Assembly (NCBI RefSeq): GCF_006715085.1 | Contig: NZ_VFMM01000001.1 | Coordinates: forward strand, 744,001 to 808,000 | Source of the DNA: Kribbella jejuensis | Lineage (GTDB): Bacteria > Actinomycetota > Actinomycetes > Propionibacteriales > Kribbellaceae | Reading direction: 5' to 3' | DNA length: 64,000 nucleotides | Shown: in pieces, positions 9,352-17,320 of the stretch | How positions within the stretch are numbered: the first letter of the stretch is position 1 | How the letters are laid out: each line of letters begins with the position of its first letter | Position numbers and translations under genes: made by a program | The notes under the pieces: generated by a model | Databases searched by the model: none | What the model was told of the DNA's origin: nothing | The model's input: the letters and a program-made list of their open reading frames with translations, nothing else

Positions 9352-9788
9352 ACCCCAGCCGCCTCGATCGCATGGTCGAGCAGCGCGAGCGCCTTGATGA
9401 TGGTCTGCCGGTCAGCCTCGGTGCAGTGCTCCTGCAGTGCCTGCGCCAGCCATTCCTGACGCACCTTGCGGTCGCCCTGCAACCGATGCCGGCCGACGGT
9501 CGTCAGCGACACCACCTGCCGCCGGCCGTCCGACGGATCGGGGTGCCGCTGGATCAGGTCGGCCTCGCGCAGCGCGCTCAGGATCGCGGCCATCGACTGC
9601 GGCCGGATCCGCTCCGCCGCCGCCAACTCGCTCGCCGACGCCGGGCCGTCCTTGTCCAGGCGGCTCAGCACCGACGACTGTGACGGGGTCAGGTCGTCGG
9701 TCTCGGCGAGCGCCTTCAGCCGGCGCTTGACCCGGCCGAAGACCACCCGCACCTCAGCCGCAGCTTGGGTCGCCGATGCAGAGATCAC
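9348..9788 (-). CDS. MarR-family transcriptional regulator
   Basis: The 146-residue protein has the winged-helix segment ASELAAAERIRPQSMAAILS and the wing motif DGRRQVVSLT typical of MarR. It is the first gene of an operon with an efflux pump and a hydrolase, and a perfect palindrome lies 20 bases upstream of its start. The likely role is autorepression relieved by a ligand exported or modified by the downstream products. Confidence 0.9.
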   Translation of the reverse strand: MISASATQAAAEVRVVFGRVKRRLKALAETDDLTPSQSSVLSRLDKDGPASASELAAAERIRPQSMAAILSALREADLIQRHPDPSDGRRQVVSLTTVGRHRLQGDRKVRQEWLAQALQEHCTEADRQTIIKALALLDHAIEAAGV

Positions 9789-9807
9789 CGGACCACAATA
9801 ATTTAGA

Positions 9808-9833
9808 CAGTCTGAACTGTCCAGTTCAGACTG
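9808..9833. promoter_or_regulatory. Palindromic operator of the marR operon
   Basis: CAGTCTGAACT (9808-9818) and AGTTCAGACTG (9823-9833) form a perfect 11-bp inverted repeat with a 4-base spacer. It is the only such element upstream of marR and has the size expected for a MarR dimer site. Confidence 0.75.
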
Positions 9834-9834
9834 A

Positions 9835-10077
9835 TCAGTTCGAGCTGACGGTTACGTCGAGAACCCCGATCACCTTGTTCAGCCGGGCGGCCACCCGCTC
9901 GGCGTCGAACCCGTTGCCCTCGACCACGACCCGCAGCTCGCCCCGGTCCAGCGACAACGCCAGCTCGCGGACGTCGTACGGATTCAGCAGTACGGCGATC
10001 CGCGCCAGCATCCCCTCGACCTCGACGACCGAGGCCGAGAACACCGTCACAGCCCTCTCCACCGCTAGCAGACTCAT
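9835..10077 (-). CDS. Small ACT-like protein coupled to cimA
   Basis: The 80-residue product has the beta-alpha-beta-beta-alpha-beta spacing of an ACT domain. The segments GMLARIAVLLNPYDVREL and ERVAARLNKVIGVLDVTV parallel the N-terminal half of IlvN/IlvM-type regulatory subunits. The ATG at 10077 overlaps the cimA stop (ATGA), so its synthesis is coupled to citramalate synthase. It could bind a branched-chain amino acid and regulate CimA or acetolactate synthase; CimA already carries its own C-terminal regulatory domain. A longer frame upstream lies inside cimA and was rejected. Confidence 0.75.
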   Translation of the reverse strand: MSLLAVERAVTVFSASVVEVEGMLARIAVLLNPYDVRELALSLDRGELRVVVEGNGFDAERVAARLNKVIGVLDVTVSSN

Positions 10078-11663
10078 CGCGCGACCTCCTTGTGGCGGAG
10101 CAGACCGAACGTGAACCCGTCGACCAGCGCCCCCCAGGACGCCTCGACGATGTTGTGCCCGACGCCGACCGTCACCCACGAGCCCTCACCGTCGGCGGTC
10201 TCGATCAGGACCCTGATCACCGCGTCCGTCCCGTGCCCCTGGTCGAGGATCCGGACCTTGTAGTCGACCAGCTCGAACTTGTGCACCGCCGGGTACGCGC
10301 GCTCGATCGCCGTCCGCAGCGCGTGGTCGAGCGCGTTCACCGGCCCGTTGCCCTCGCCGGTGACGATCTCCCGCTCTCCCCCGGCGACCAGCTTCACCGT
10401 CGACTCCGACACCGCCTCGCCGTCGGCGCGCGACTCGGTGATCACCCGCCACGACTCGACGTCGAAGAAGCTCGGCCGCTTGCCGTCCACCTCCTCGGTG
10501 AGCAGCAGCCAGAACGACGCGTCGGCCGCCTCGAACGTGTACCCGCGCGACTCCAGGTCCTTCACCCGATCGGCCACCCGCCCGACGAGGTCCCGGTCGT
10601 TGCTGAGGTCGAACCCGAGCTCGCGACCCTTCAGCTCGATACTCGCCCGGCCGGCCATCTCCGACACCAGCATCCGCATGTCGTTGCCGACCAGCGCCGG
10701 ATCCGTGTGCTGGTAGAGGTCCGGGTCCACCTTGATCGCGCTCGCGTGCAGCCCGGCCTTGTGCGCGAACGCGGAGAGCCCGACGTACGGCGCTCGGTTC
10801 GACGGCGGCACGTTCGTCACCTCAGCGATGGCGTGCGCGATCCGGAACGATTCGGCGAGGTTGCCCTCCGGCAGCAGTTTCATCGACCGCTTGAGCTCGA
10901 GGTTCGCGACGATCGCGAGCAGGTCGGCGTTGCCGGTACGTTCGCCGTACCCGTTGATCGTGCCCTGGACGTGCGTGACGCCGGCCTCGACAGCGGCGAT
11001 CGAGTTCGCCACCGCGCAGCCGGCGTCGTTGTGACAGTGGATGCCGAGCCTGGCCCCGGTCGATTCCAGTACGTCGCGGACGACGTCCTGCAGCTCCCGC
11101 GGGAGAGTGCCGCCGTTCGTGTCGCACAGCGCCACCACGTCGGCCCCGGCCTCGGCGGCTACTCGTACGACCTCGAGCGCGTACGCCCGGTTCGCGCGGT
11201 AGCCGTCGAAGAAGTGCTCGGTGTCCAGGAAGACCCGCTGCCCGTTCTCCCGCAGGTGCCGGACGGTGTCCGCGACCATCCGGAGGTTCTCGTCCAGCGT
11301 GGTCCGCAGCGCCCGCTCGACATGCGCGTCGTGGCTCTTGGCAACGAGGGTGACGACCCCGGCGCCCGAGTCGCGGAGCGCGGCGACCTGCGGGTCGTCG
11401 GCGGCCGCGACCCCCGGCTTGCGGGTCGCGCCGAAGGCGGCGAACGTCGCGTTCCGCAGGTTCAGCTCGGTCCGCGCCCGCTCGAAGAACTCGGTGTCCT
11501 TGGGCACGGCACCCGGCCAGCCGCCCTCGATGAAGCCGACCCCCAGATCGTCCAGGTGCTGCGCGATGGCGATCTTGTCCGCCACGGACAGCGCCAACCC
11601 CTCCTGCTGCGCGCCGTCGCGCAGGGTGGTGTCGTACACGTGGAAGTCGTCCGAGATGCTCAT
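10074..11663 (-). CDS. cimA: (R)-citramalate synthase
   Basis: Condenses pyruvate and acetyl-CoA to citramalate, the first step of the threonine-independent route to 2-oxobutyrate and isoleucine. The 529-residue protein starts with the DRE-TIM motif YDTTLRDGAQ (Asp binds the metal, Arg acts in catalysis), has the metal-binding HCHND, and ends with a LeuA-type allosteric domain (about 385-525). The overall sequence resembles the citramalate synthase/LeuA-like class more than 2-isopropylmalate synthase. A leader peptide and intrinsic terminator precede it, so transcription is attenuated. It is coupled to a small ACT-like gene downstream. Confidence 0.92.
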   Translation of the reverse strand: MSISDDFHVYDTTLRDGAQQEGLALSVADKIAIAQHLDDLGVGFIEGGWPGAVPKDTEFFERARTELNLRNATFAAFGATRKPGVAAADDPQVAALRDSGAGVVTLVAKSHDAHVERALRTTLDENLRMVADTVRHLRENGQRVFLDTEHFFDGYRANRAYALEVVRVAAEAGADVVALCDTNGGTLPRELQDVVRDVLESTGARLGIHCHNDAGCAVANSIAAVEAGVTHVQGTINGYGERTGNADLLAIVANLELKRSMKLLPEGNLAESFRIAHAIAEVTNVPPSNRAPYVGLSAFAHKAGLHASAIKVDPDLYQHTDPALVGNDMRMLVSEMAGRASIELKGRELGFDLSNDRDLVGRVADRVKDLESRGYTFEAADASFWLLLTEEVDGKRPSFFDVESWRVITESRADGEAVSESTVKLVAGGEREIVTGEGNGPVNALDHALRTAIERAYPAVHKFELVDYKVRILDQGHGTDAVIRVLIETADGEGSWVTVGVGHNIVEASWGALVDGFTFGLLRHKEVAR

Positions 11664-11712
11664 GCGGGTCGGCCTTTCGGAGGAGCTGCGTTATTTCTTG
11701 GGCGAGGCAAAC

Positions 11713-11740
11713 AAAAAACCCCTCGCATGGGTGCGAGAGG
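11713..11740 (-). terminator. Attenuator terminator in the cimA leader
   Basis: On the minus strand CCTCTCGCA-CCCA-TGCGAGGGG forms a 9-bp stem followed by TTTTTT, a textbook intrinsic terminator. It lies 50 bases before the cimA start, between the leader peptide and the gene. Confidence 0.9.
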
Positions 11741-11743
11741 TCT

Positions 11744-11773
11744 GCGCGCTCAGGTACAGCTTGCTGAGCGCGC
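11744..11773 (-). promoter_or_regulatory. Pause/antitermination hairpin in the cimA leader
   Basis: GCGCGCTCAG and CTGAGCGCGC form a perfect 10-bp stem with a 10-base loop. It begins directly after the leader-peptide stop codon, so a ribosome at the leader end would cover it and change folding of the terminator next to it. Confidence 0.75.
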
Positions 11774-11803
11774 CTAGGGAATAATCACCCGATAGTGCTT
11801 CAT
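11774..11803 (-). CDS. cimA leader peptide MKHYRVIIP
   Basis: A nine-codon open frame ends at TAG just before the leader hairpin. It contains Val-Ile-Ile read as GTG ATT ATT; ATT is a rare isoleucine codon in this GC-rich genome, and two in a row is unusual. Stalling on low charged isoleucyl- or valyl-tRNA would be the sensor for cimA attenuation. No Shine-Dalgarno sequence is obvious, so the transcript may be leaderless or the ATG weakly initiated. Confidence 0.75.
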   Translation of the reverse strand: MKHYRVIIP

Positions 11804-11891
11804 GACGTTTTGCAGTCTGCCACACAATGTCCGGACCATGAGGCCCTCGTCTCGCATCCCGACCATTCAGTACGCAAACGGGTACTGGAGT

Positions 11892-12290
11892 TCAGGCCGT
11901 AAGTGACCAGCCCGGGTCGTCCCAGGCGGTGTAGAAGTCCTCGCGGGTCAGCGGCCGCAGGCCCCAGTCCTCACGGTCGAGGGCCTGGTCGGTGAGCATG
12001 CCCTCGTCGTCCTCGAGCCGCTGCCACCAGTACCGCGTGACCTCGCCGTCCTCGCCGACGCCGAGCTGGCGGATCACGACCCACTCCGCCTCGTGCCAGA
12101 CGGCCTCGTAGAGCCAGTCGGTCCCGTAGTCGTCGACGGCCGCGCCGAACGTCCGGGGTGCCGTCCCGCGGTCCAGGTCCCGGATCAGCTCGACGGTGGA
12201 CCGGATCGCCGACGCGGTGGCTTCGTCCCACCCCCGCCGTTCCGCGAGCTCCGCGTAGTACCCCTCGACCTCAGCCGGAAAGCCGCTCAT
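11892..12290 (-). CDS. Hypothetical acidic protein
   Basis: The 132-residue product is acidic and rich in Trp and Asp, with no transmembrane segment, signal peptide or motif I recognise. It starts with ATG and stands alone between the cimA leader and ilvE on the same strand. It is probably a cytosolic protein. No function can be proposed. Confidence 0.65.
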   Translation of the reverse strand: MSGFPAEVEGYYAELAERRGWDEATASAIRSTVELIRDLDRGTAPRTFGAAVDDYGTDWLYEAVWHEAEWVVIRQLGVGEDGEVTRYWWQRLEDDEGMLTDQALDREDWGLRPLTREDFYTAWDDPGWSLTA

Positions 12291-12362
12291 GCCGCCCGAC
12301 CCTATCGGGTTCCGCCGACGTCCGGCGCGTACGTCCCACCCGCCGAGCTGAGAAGAACCTAT

Positions 12363-12397
12363 GAAAAACGCCCGGCAGCCGAGGCTGCCGGGCGCGG
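12363..12397 (-). terminator. Terminator after ilvE
   Basis: CGCCCGGCAGC and its near-complement GCTGCCGGGCG form a strong GC stem. On the minus strand it is followed by a short T-run (GTTTTTC), just beyond the ilvE stop. Confidence 0.85.
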
Positions 12398-12408
12398 TTC
12401 AACACAGG

Positions 12409-13497
12409 TCAGAACGCGCGGGTCATCCAGCCGTGCGGGTCGGCCGCGCGCCCGTACTGCACGTCGAGGAGCGCGGAGCGGACGGCCGCGGTGACCGGGC
12501 CGCCGTTGCCGTCGCCGATCCGGGTCTCGCCGCCGCGCCACTTCAGCGAGGCGACCGGGGTGACGACCGCCGCCGTACCGCAGGCGAAGACTTCGCGCAC
12601 CGTGCCGGAGGCGGCACCCTCGCGCCACTCGTCGACCGAGACCTTGCGCTCGGTGACGGTGTAGCCGAGGTCGGTGACCAGCTTCAGGATCGAGTCCCGG
12701 GTGACGCCCTCGAGGATCGTGCCGGACAGCTCCGGCGTGACGACGGAGTTGTCGTCGAGGACGAAGTACAGGTTCATCCCGCCGAGTTCCTCGACCCACT
12801 TCTTGTCGACGGCGTCCAGGAACGCGACCTGGTCGCAGCCCTGCTCGATCGCCTCGGCCTGGGCGAGCAGCGACGACGCGTAGTTGCCGCCGGTCTTCGC
12901 CGCGCCGGTTCCGCCGGGGGCCGCGCGGGTGTACTCCTCGCTCAGCCAGATCCGGACCGGCTTGACGCCGTTCGCGAAGTACGAGCCGGCCGGGGACGCG
13001 ATCACGCAGTACGTCACCTGGGCCGACGGGCGGACGCCGAGGAACGGGTCCGAGCCGAACATGAACGGTCGCAGGTACAGCGAGGTCTCGCCGCCGCTCG
13101 GCACCCAGGCCTGGTCGAGCTCGACCAGCTTGTGCAGCGAGTCGAGGAAGACCGGGGTCGGCAGCTCCGGCAGCGCGAGCCGTTGCGCGGACCGCTGGAA
13201 CCGGGCCGCGTTCGCCTCCGGGCGGAACAGGTGGATCGAGTCGTCGGGATGCCGGTAGGCCTTCATCCCTTCGAAGATCGTCTGGGCGTAGTGGAACACC
13301 GAGGTCGCCGGAGACAGCTCCAGCGGTCCGAAGGCGGTGATCCGTGCGTCGTGCCAGCCCTTCTCGGCCGTCCAGGTGGCGATCGCCATGTGGTCGGTGA
13401 AGTACTGCCCGAATCCCGGGTTCGCCAGGATCTGGGCGCGCTGGTCGTCGCTGGCCGGTTGGGTGTTGGGCTCAACGGTGAACTCTGAGGCGCTCAT
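12409..13497 (-). CDS. ilvE: Branched-chain amino acid aminotransferase
   Basis: Transfers amino groups between glutamate and the 2-oxo acids of valine, leucine and isoleucine using PLP. The 362-residue protein shows the fold-type IV signature: the PLP lysine in AAKTGGNYASSL and the EELGGMNLYFV segment after it, with the cofactor phosphate-binding region near GTAAVVTPV. The length fits the actinobacterial/eukaryotic BCAT group. The ATG at 13497 (MSASEF) is preferred over a GTG eight codons upstream. It works with the ilv and leu genes of the same region but has its own terminator. Confidence 0.93.
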   Translation of the reverse strand: MSASEFTVEPNTQPASDDQRAQILANPGFGQYFTDHMAIATWTAEKGWHDARITAFGPLELSPATSVFHYAQTIFEGMKAYRHPDDSIHLFRPEANAARFQRSAQRLALPELPTPVFLDSLHKLVELDQAWVPSGGETSLYLRPFMFGSDPFLGVRPSAQVTYCVIASPAGSYFANGVKPVRIWLSEEYTRAAPGGTGAAKTGGNYASSLLAQAEAIEQGCDQVAFLDAVDKKWVEELGGMNLYFVLDDNSVVTPELSGTILEGVTRDSILKLVTDLGYTVTERKVSVDEWREGAASGTVREVFACGTAAVVTPVASLKWRGGETRIGDGNGGPVTAAVRSALLDVQYGRAADPHGWMTRAF

Positions 13498-13553
13498 AGC
13501 CGCACCGTACCTCTCGACCAACTGGTCATGCGAGCGTCAGTGTGGGCCATCGG

Positions 13554-14603
13554 TCAGCCCGCCGCGCGCTTGGCGATCGCGTCGCCGATCTCGGCGGTAC
13601 TGCGGGCGGCGCCCGTGCGCTCCTCGATGTCGGCCTCGACGGCCGCCTCGATCGTGCGCGCCGCCTCGGTCAGCCCGAGGTGCTGGAGCAGCAGCGCCGC
13701 GGACAGGATCGCCGCGGTCGGGTCGGCCTTCTGCTGGCCGGCGATGTCCGGCGCGGAGCCGTGCACCGGCTCGAACATGCTCGGCGCGGTCCGGTCCGGG
13801 TTGATGTTGCCGCTCGCGGCCAGCCCGATACCACCGCTGATCGCGGCCGCCAGGTCGGTGATGATGTCGCCGAACAGGTTGTCGGTGACGATCACGTCGA
13901 ACCGCGCCGGGTCGGTGACCAGGAAGATCGTCGCGGCGTCCACGTGCAGGTAGTCGACCGTGATGTCCGGGAACTCCTCGGCGACCTTGTCGACGGTCCG
14001 CTTCCAGAGGTGACCGGCGTGCACGAGCACGTTGTTCTTGTGGACGAGCGTGAGCTTCTTCCGCGGCCGCGCCTGCGCCCGGGCGAAGGCGTCCCGGACG
14101 ACGCGCTCGACGCCGTACGCCGTGTTCACCGACACCTCGGTGGCGATCTCGGCCGGGGTCCCGACCCGGAGCGCGCCGCCGTTGCCGACGTACGGGCCCT
14201 CGGTGCCCTCCCGGACGACGACGAAGTCGACGGTGCCCGGGTCGGCCAGCGGCGAGCCGACCGACGGGTAGATCTTCGACGGCCGCAGGTTCACGTAGTG
14301 GTCCAGGGTGAACCGGAGCTTGAGCAGCAGACCGCGCTCGAGGACGCCGGACGGGACACTGGGGTCGCCGACCGCGCCGAGCAGGATCGCGTCGTGCTTG
14401 CGGATCTCCTCGAGCTCGGCGTCCGGCAGCGTCTCACCGGTGGCGTGCCAGCGCTTCGCGCCGAGGTCGTACTCGGTCCGCTCGAACGTCACGCCGTGCT
14501 GCGCGGCTACCGCGTCGAGGACCTTCAGGGCCTCGGTGGTGACCTCGGGTCCGATCCCGTCACCCGGGACGACGGCCAGCGTGAAGTTCTTGTTCTCGCT
14601 CAC
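13554..14603 (-). CDS. leuB: 3-isopropylmalate dehydrogenase
   Basis: Oxidises and decarboxylates 3-isopropylmalate in leucine synthesis and the methylmalate analogue in the citramalate route started by CimA. The 349-residue protein has the family's [11 protein letters not shown] start, the substrate-binding arginines around [22 protein letters not shown], the metal-binding Asp in VTDNLFGDI, and the NAD-binding [11 protein letters not shown]. The GTG start overlaps the stop of a small upstream gene (GTGA). Confidence 0.95.
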   Translation of the reverse strand: MSENKNFTLAVVPGDGIGPEVTTEALKVLDAVAAQHGVTFERTEYDLGAKRWHATGETLPDAELEEIRKHDAILLGAVGDPSVPSGVLERGLLLKLRFTLDHYVNLRPSKIYPSVGSPLADPGTVDFVVVREGTEGPYVGNGGALRVGTPAEIATEVSVNTAYGVERVVRDAFARAQARPRKKLTLVHKNNVLVHAGHLWKRTVDKVAEEFPDITVDYLHVDAATIFLVTDPARFDVIVTDNLFGDIITDLAAAISGGIGLAASGNINPDRTAPSMFEPVHGSAPDIAGQQKADPTAAILSAALLLQHLGLTEAARTIEAAVEADIEERTGAARSTAEIGDAIAKRAAG

Positions 14604-14764
14604 TTGTTGGGTTCTCCCCCATTGTCACGGCGGTTCATGGCCTCTTGGACAGCCTTGACCTCGGCAGCACCTGAGGGCGCCGGGCGAGCCGGACGGCGCC
14701 GGCGGGCCGCCTTCCGCTCGCGGCCGTCGACGGCCGGCCAGTTGGCTGGATACATGTCGTACAT
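14600..14764 (-). CDS. 54-residue microprotein translationally coupled to leuB
   Basis: The ATG at 14764 has the strong ribosome-binding site GGGAGGAC six bases upstream, and the frame ends in GTGA overlapping the leuB start. The product opens MYDMYPANW, has a basic Arg/Ala/Pro-rich centre ([10 protein letters not shown]) and ends in a charged helix-like tail. I do not recognise a family. It has no run of branched-chain codons, so it is not an attenuator peptide. It may simply couple translation into leuB, or be a small functional protein. Confidence 0.7.
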   Translation of the reverse strand: MYDMYPANWPAVDGRERKAARRRRPARPAPSGAAEVKAVQEAMNRRDNGGEPNK

Positions 14765-14909
14765 GCTGTCCTCCCAAATATGTCGTGGGCGGCAGGGTGT
14801 GCACGAATTTACTCGCACGTCCGACTATTTCTCCACAATGCGGGCAGGTTGTCCCGGAATATGAGATTCGGGTGAGGTCCCCGGCCCGGACATGTGCAAG
14901 TCTCACCGA

Positions 14910-15476
14910 GTGAGTGCTCCTCCAGAACTGCCGCCGTTGGTGTCGGCAGCCCTCAGCCTGTCCGGCCGCCGCGGATTCGTCAGCTCCACCAGGAACGAGA
15001 CCGGCCGGTTGCTCGCCACCCTCGCGGCCTCGAAGAACGGCCTGCTCGGTGAGCTCGGGACCGGCTGCGGCGTCGGATCGGCCTGGCTGCGCAGCGGCGC
15101 CGGCGAGGGGACCAACATCGTCACCGCGGAGAGCGACCCGCAGCTCGCGCAGGCGGTCGGCGAACTGTTCGCCGCCGACGAGCGGATCGAGGTCGTGTCG
15201 GCGGACTGGACCGCGCTGATCGAGCGCGGCCCGTTCGCGCTGCTGTTCGTGGACGCCCGCGAGGCAAAGCTGTCGGCCCGGGACGTGATCGCGGACGTGG
15301 TCGAGCCCGGCGGCTTCGTCGTCCTCGACGACTTCACGCCGTCGGCCGTCTGGCCGCCGATGTACGAGGGGCGTGTCGACACGCTCCGCCAGGAATGGCT
15401 GATGGACCAGCGCTTCACCACCGTCGAGGTGATGGTCGCCCCGGACGCCGCCGTACTGCTCGCCACCCGGCGCTAG
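14910..15476 (+). CDS. SAM-dependent methyltransferase-like protein
   Basis: A 188-residue Rossmann-fold protein. GELGTGCGVGSAWL is motif I for SAM binding, VTAESDP is the acidic end of strand 2, and ALLFVDARE with FVVLDDF matches the O-methyltransferase (catechol-OMT-like) layout. GTG at 14910 gives a natural start; an in-frame GTG at 14892 is possible. It is divergent from the leuB microprotein and convergent with serA. The substrate is unknown. Confidence 0.75.
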   Translation: MSAPPELPPLVSAALSLSGRRGFVSSTRNETGRLLATLAASKNGLLGELGTGCGVGSAWLRSGAGEGTNIVTAESDPQLAQAVGELFAADERIEVVSADWTALIERGPFALLFVDAREAKLSARDVIADVVEPGGFVVLDDFTPSAVWPPMYEGRVDTLRQEWLMDQRFTTVEVMVAPDAAVLLATRR

Positions 15477-15506
15477 AGGGCGCTCAGACGCCCTCCTAAC
15501 TGAAGC

Positions 15507-15532
15507 GGGCCCGAGCTATGGAGCTCGGGCCC
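15507..15532. terminator. Bidirectional terminator
   Basis: GGGCCCGAGCT-ATGG-AGCTCGGGCCC is a perfect 11-bp hairpin between the ends of two convergent genes. A second hairpin at 15538-15564 (CAGCCGCC with GGCGGCTG) lies closer to serA. Confidence 0.85.
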
Positions 15533-15595
15533 TTGTCAGCCGCCATGCGCCTGCGGGCGGCTGACCGCCTTCAGTAAAGCAGTCGTTGGGGCGAA

Positions 15596-17203
15596 TCAGT
15601 CCTCGACGTCCACGGTACGGGCAGTGGCGGCCTGCACCGCGGTGGTGATCTCGTCCAGTACAGCAGGCGCGATCTTCGAGTCGACCGACAGCGCGACCAG
15701 CGCCTTGCCGCCCTTGCGGTCCCGGCTGACCTGCATACCGGCGATGTTCACGTCGGCGTCGCCGAGGATCCGGCCGATCTGGCCGACCGCGCCCGGACGG
15801 TCCTCGTAGGTCAGGAACGCGAGGTGCGCGGCGAGCTCGATCTCGACGTCGAACCCGTCGATCTCGACCAGCCGCTCCGACTGCCGGACACCGACCAGGG
15901 TGCCGGCCACCGACACCTGTGCACCGTCGGCGAGCGTGCCGCGGAGCGTGATCAGGTTGCGGTGCTCCGGGCTGTCGTGGTCGGTGAGGAGCCGGACCTC
16001 GAGGCCCCGCTCGGCCGCGAGCAGCGGCGCGTTCACGTAGGAGACGTTGTCCTCGACGACGTCCGCGAACACGCCCTTGAGCGCGGCGAGCTCGAGCACC
16101 TTCACGTCGTACTGGGTGATCTCGCCGCGGACCTCGACGTCGAGCTGCTGCGCGACGCCACCGGCCAGCGCGGTGAAGATCCGGCCGAGCTTCTCGGTCA
16201 GCGCGATCCCCGGACGGACGTCCTCGGCGATCACACCGCCCTGGACGTTCACGGCGTCCGGCACGAGCTCACCCGACAGCGCCAGCCGGACCGACTTCGC
16301 GACCGCGATGCCGGCCTTCTCCTGCGCTTCGTCGGTGGACGCGCCGAGGTGCGGCGTGACCACGACGTTCTCGAACTCGAACAGCGGCGAGTCGGTACAC
16401 GGCTCGGACGCGAACACGTCCAGCCCGGCGCCCGCGACCCGGCCTTCCTTCAACGCGCTGTAGAGCGCCTGCTCGTCGACGATGCCGCCGCGGGCCGCGT
16501 TCACGATGATGACCTCGGGCTTGACCTTGTGCAGCTGCTCGTCGCCGATCAGGCCGATCGTCTCCGGGGTCTTCGGCAGGTGCACCGAGATGAAGTCACT
16601 GGCCGCCAGCAGCTCGTCCAGGGAGGCGAGCCGGACACCCATCTGCGCGGCCCGGCCGGCCTGCACGTACGGGTCGTAGGCGATCACGTTCATGCCGAAG
16701 GCGGCCAGCCGCTGCGCGACCAGGACACCGATCTTGCCGAGGCCGACGATGCCGACGGTCTTCTCGAACAGCTCGACACCGGAGTACTTGCTGCGCTTCC
16801 ACTCGCCCTTCTTCAGCGACTCGTTCGCGGCCGGCACCCGGCGGGCGGAGGCGAGCAGCAGCGCGACCGCGAGCTCCGCGGCGCTGACGATGTTGGAGGT
16901 CGGGGCGTTCACGACCATCACCCCGGCCTGGGTGGCGGCCTTCACGTCCACGTTGTCGAGGCCGACGCCGGCGCGGGCGACGACCTTCAGCTTCTTCGCC
17001 GCCGCCAGTGCCTCGGCGTCGACCTTGGTGGCGCTGCGGATCAGGATGGCGTCGACGTCGGCGATGGCCGGAAGCAACTCGGCGCGGTCGGCGCCGTTGG
17101 TGTGCCGGATCTCGAAGTCGGGGCCGAGCGCCTCGACGGTGGCCGGGCTGAGCTCTTCGGCGATCAGGACGACGGGCCGGGTTACGTCAGTCAGGGAAGA
17201 CAT
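15596..17203 (-). CDS. serA: D-3-phosphoglycerate dehydrogenase
   Basis: Catalyses the first step of serine synthesis, oxidising 3-phosphoglycerate with NAD. The 535-residue protein is the long (type 1) form: substrate domain, NAD domain with GLGKIGVLVAQRL, active-site Arg in NAARGGIVDE and His in VTPHLGAST, an intervening domain (about 315-450), and a C-terminal ACT domain that binds serine (YEDRPGAVGQIGRIL onward). ATG at 17203 has AGGAG upstream. The leuB-serA-ilvC order matches mycobacteria. Confidence 0.96.
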   Translation of the reverse strand: MSSLTDVTRPVVLIAEELSPATVEALGPDFEIRHTNGADRAELLPAIADVDAILIRSATKVDAEALAAAKKLKVVARAGVGLDNVDVKAATQAGVMVVNAPTSNIVSAAELAVALLLASARRVPAANESLKKGEWKRSKYSGVELFEKTVGIVGLGKIGVLVAQRLAAFGMNVIAYDPYVQAGRAAQMGVRLASLDELLAASDFISVHLPKTPETIGLIGDEQLHKVKPEVIIVNAARGGIVDEQALYSALKEGRVAGAGLDVFASEPCTDSPLFEFENVVVTPHLGASTDEAQEKAGIAVAKSVRLALSGELVPDAVNVQGGVIAEDVRPGIALTEKLGRIFTALAGGVAQQLDVEVRGEITQYDVKVLELAALKGVFADVVEDNVSYVNAPLLAAERGLEVRLLTDHDSPEHRNLITLRGTLADGAQVSVAGTLVGVRQSERLVEIDGFDVEIELAAHLAFLTYEDRPGAVGQIGRILGDADVNIAGMQVSRDRKGGKALVALSVDSKIAPAVLDEITTAVQAATARTVDVED

Positions 17204-17320
17204 GGAGGAATCTCCTGCAGAAGCGGTAGGGGCTCGTGATCTTCAGAGCACCGCGCTGTGCCCGCTGAATTGATGGTACCGCGTCCGTCGCCGTGCGTTG
17301 TGCGGGGACCCGCATCCCGG

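Noticed and set aside
14600..14764. leuB upstream ORF as a leucine attenuator peptide
   Set aside because: It has no run of Leu, Ile or Val codons and no terminator before leuB.
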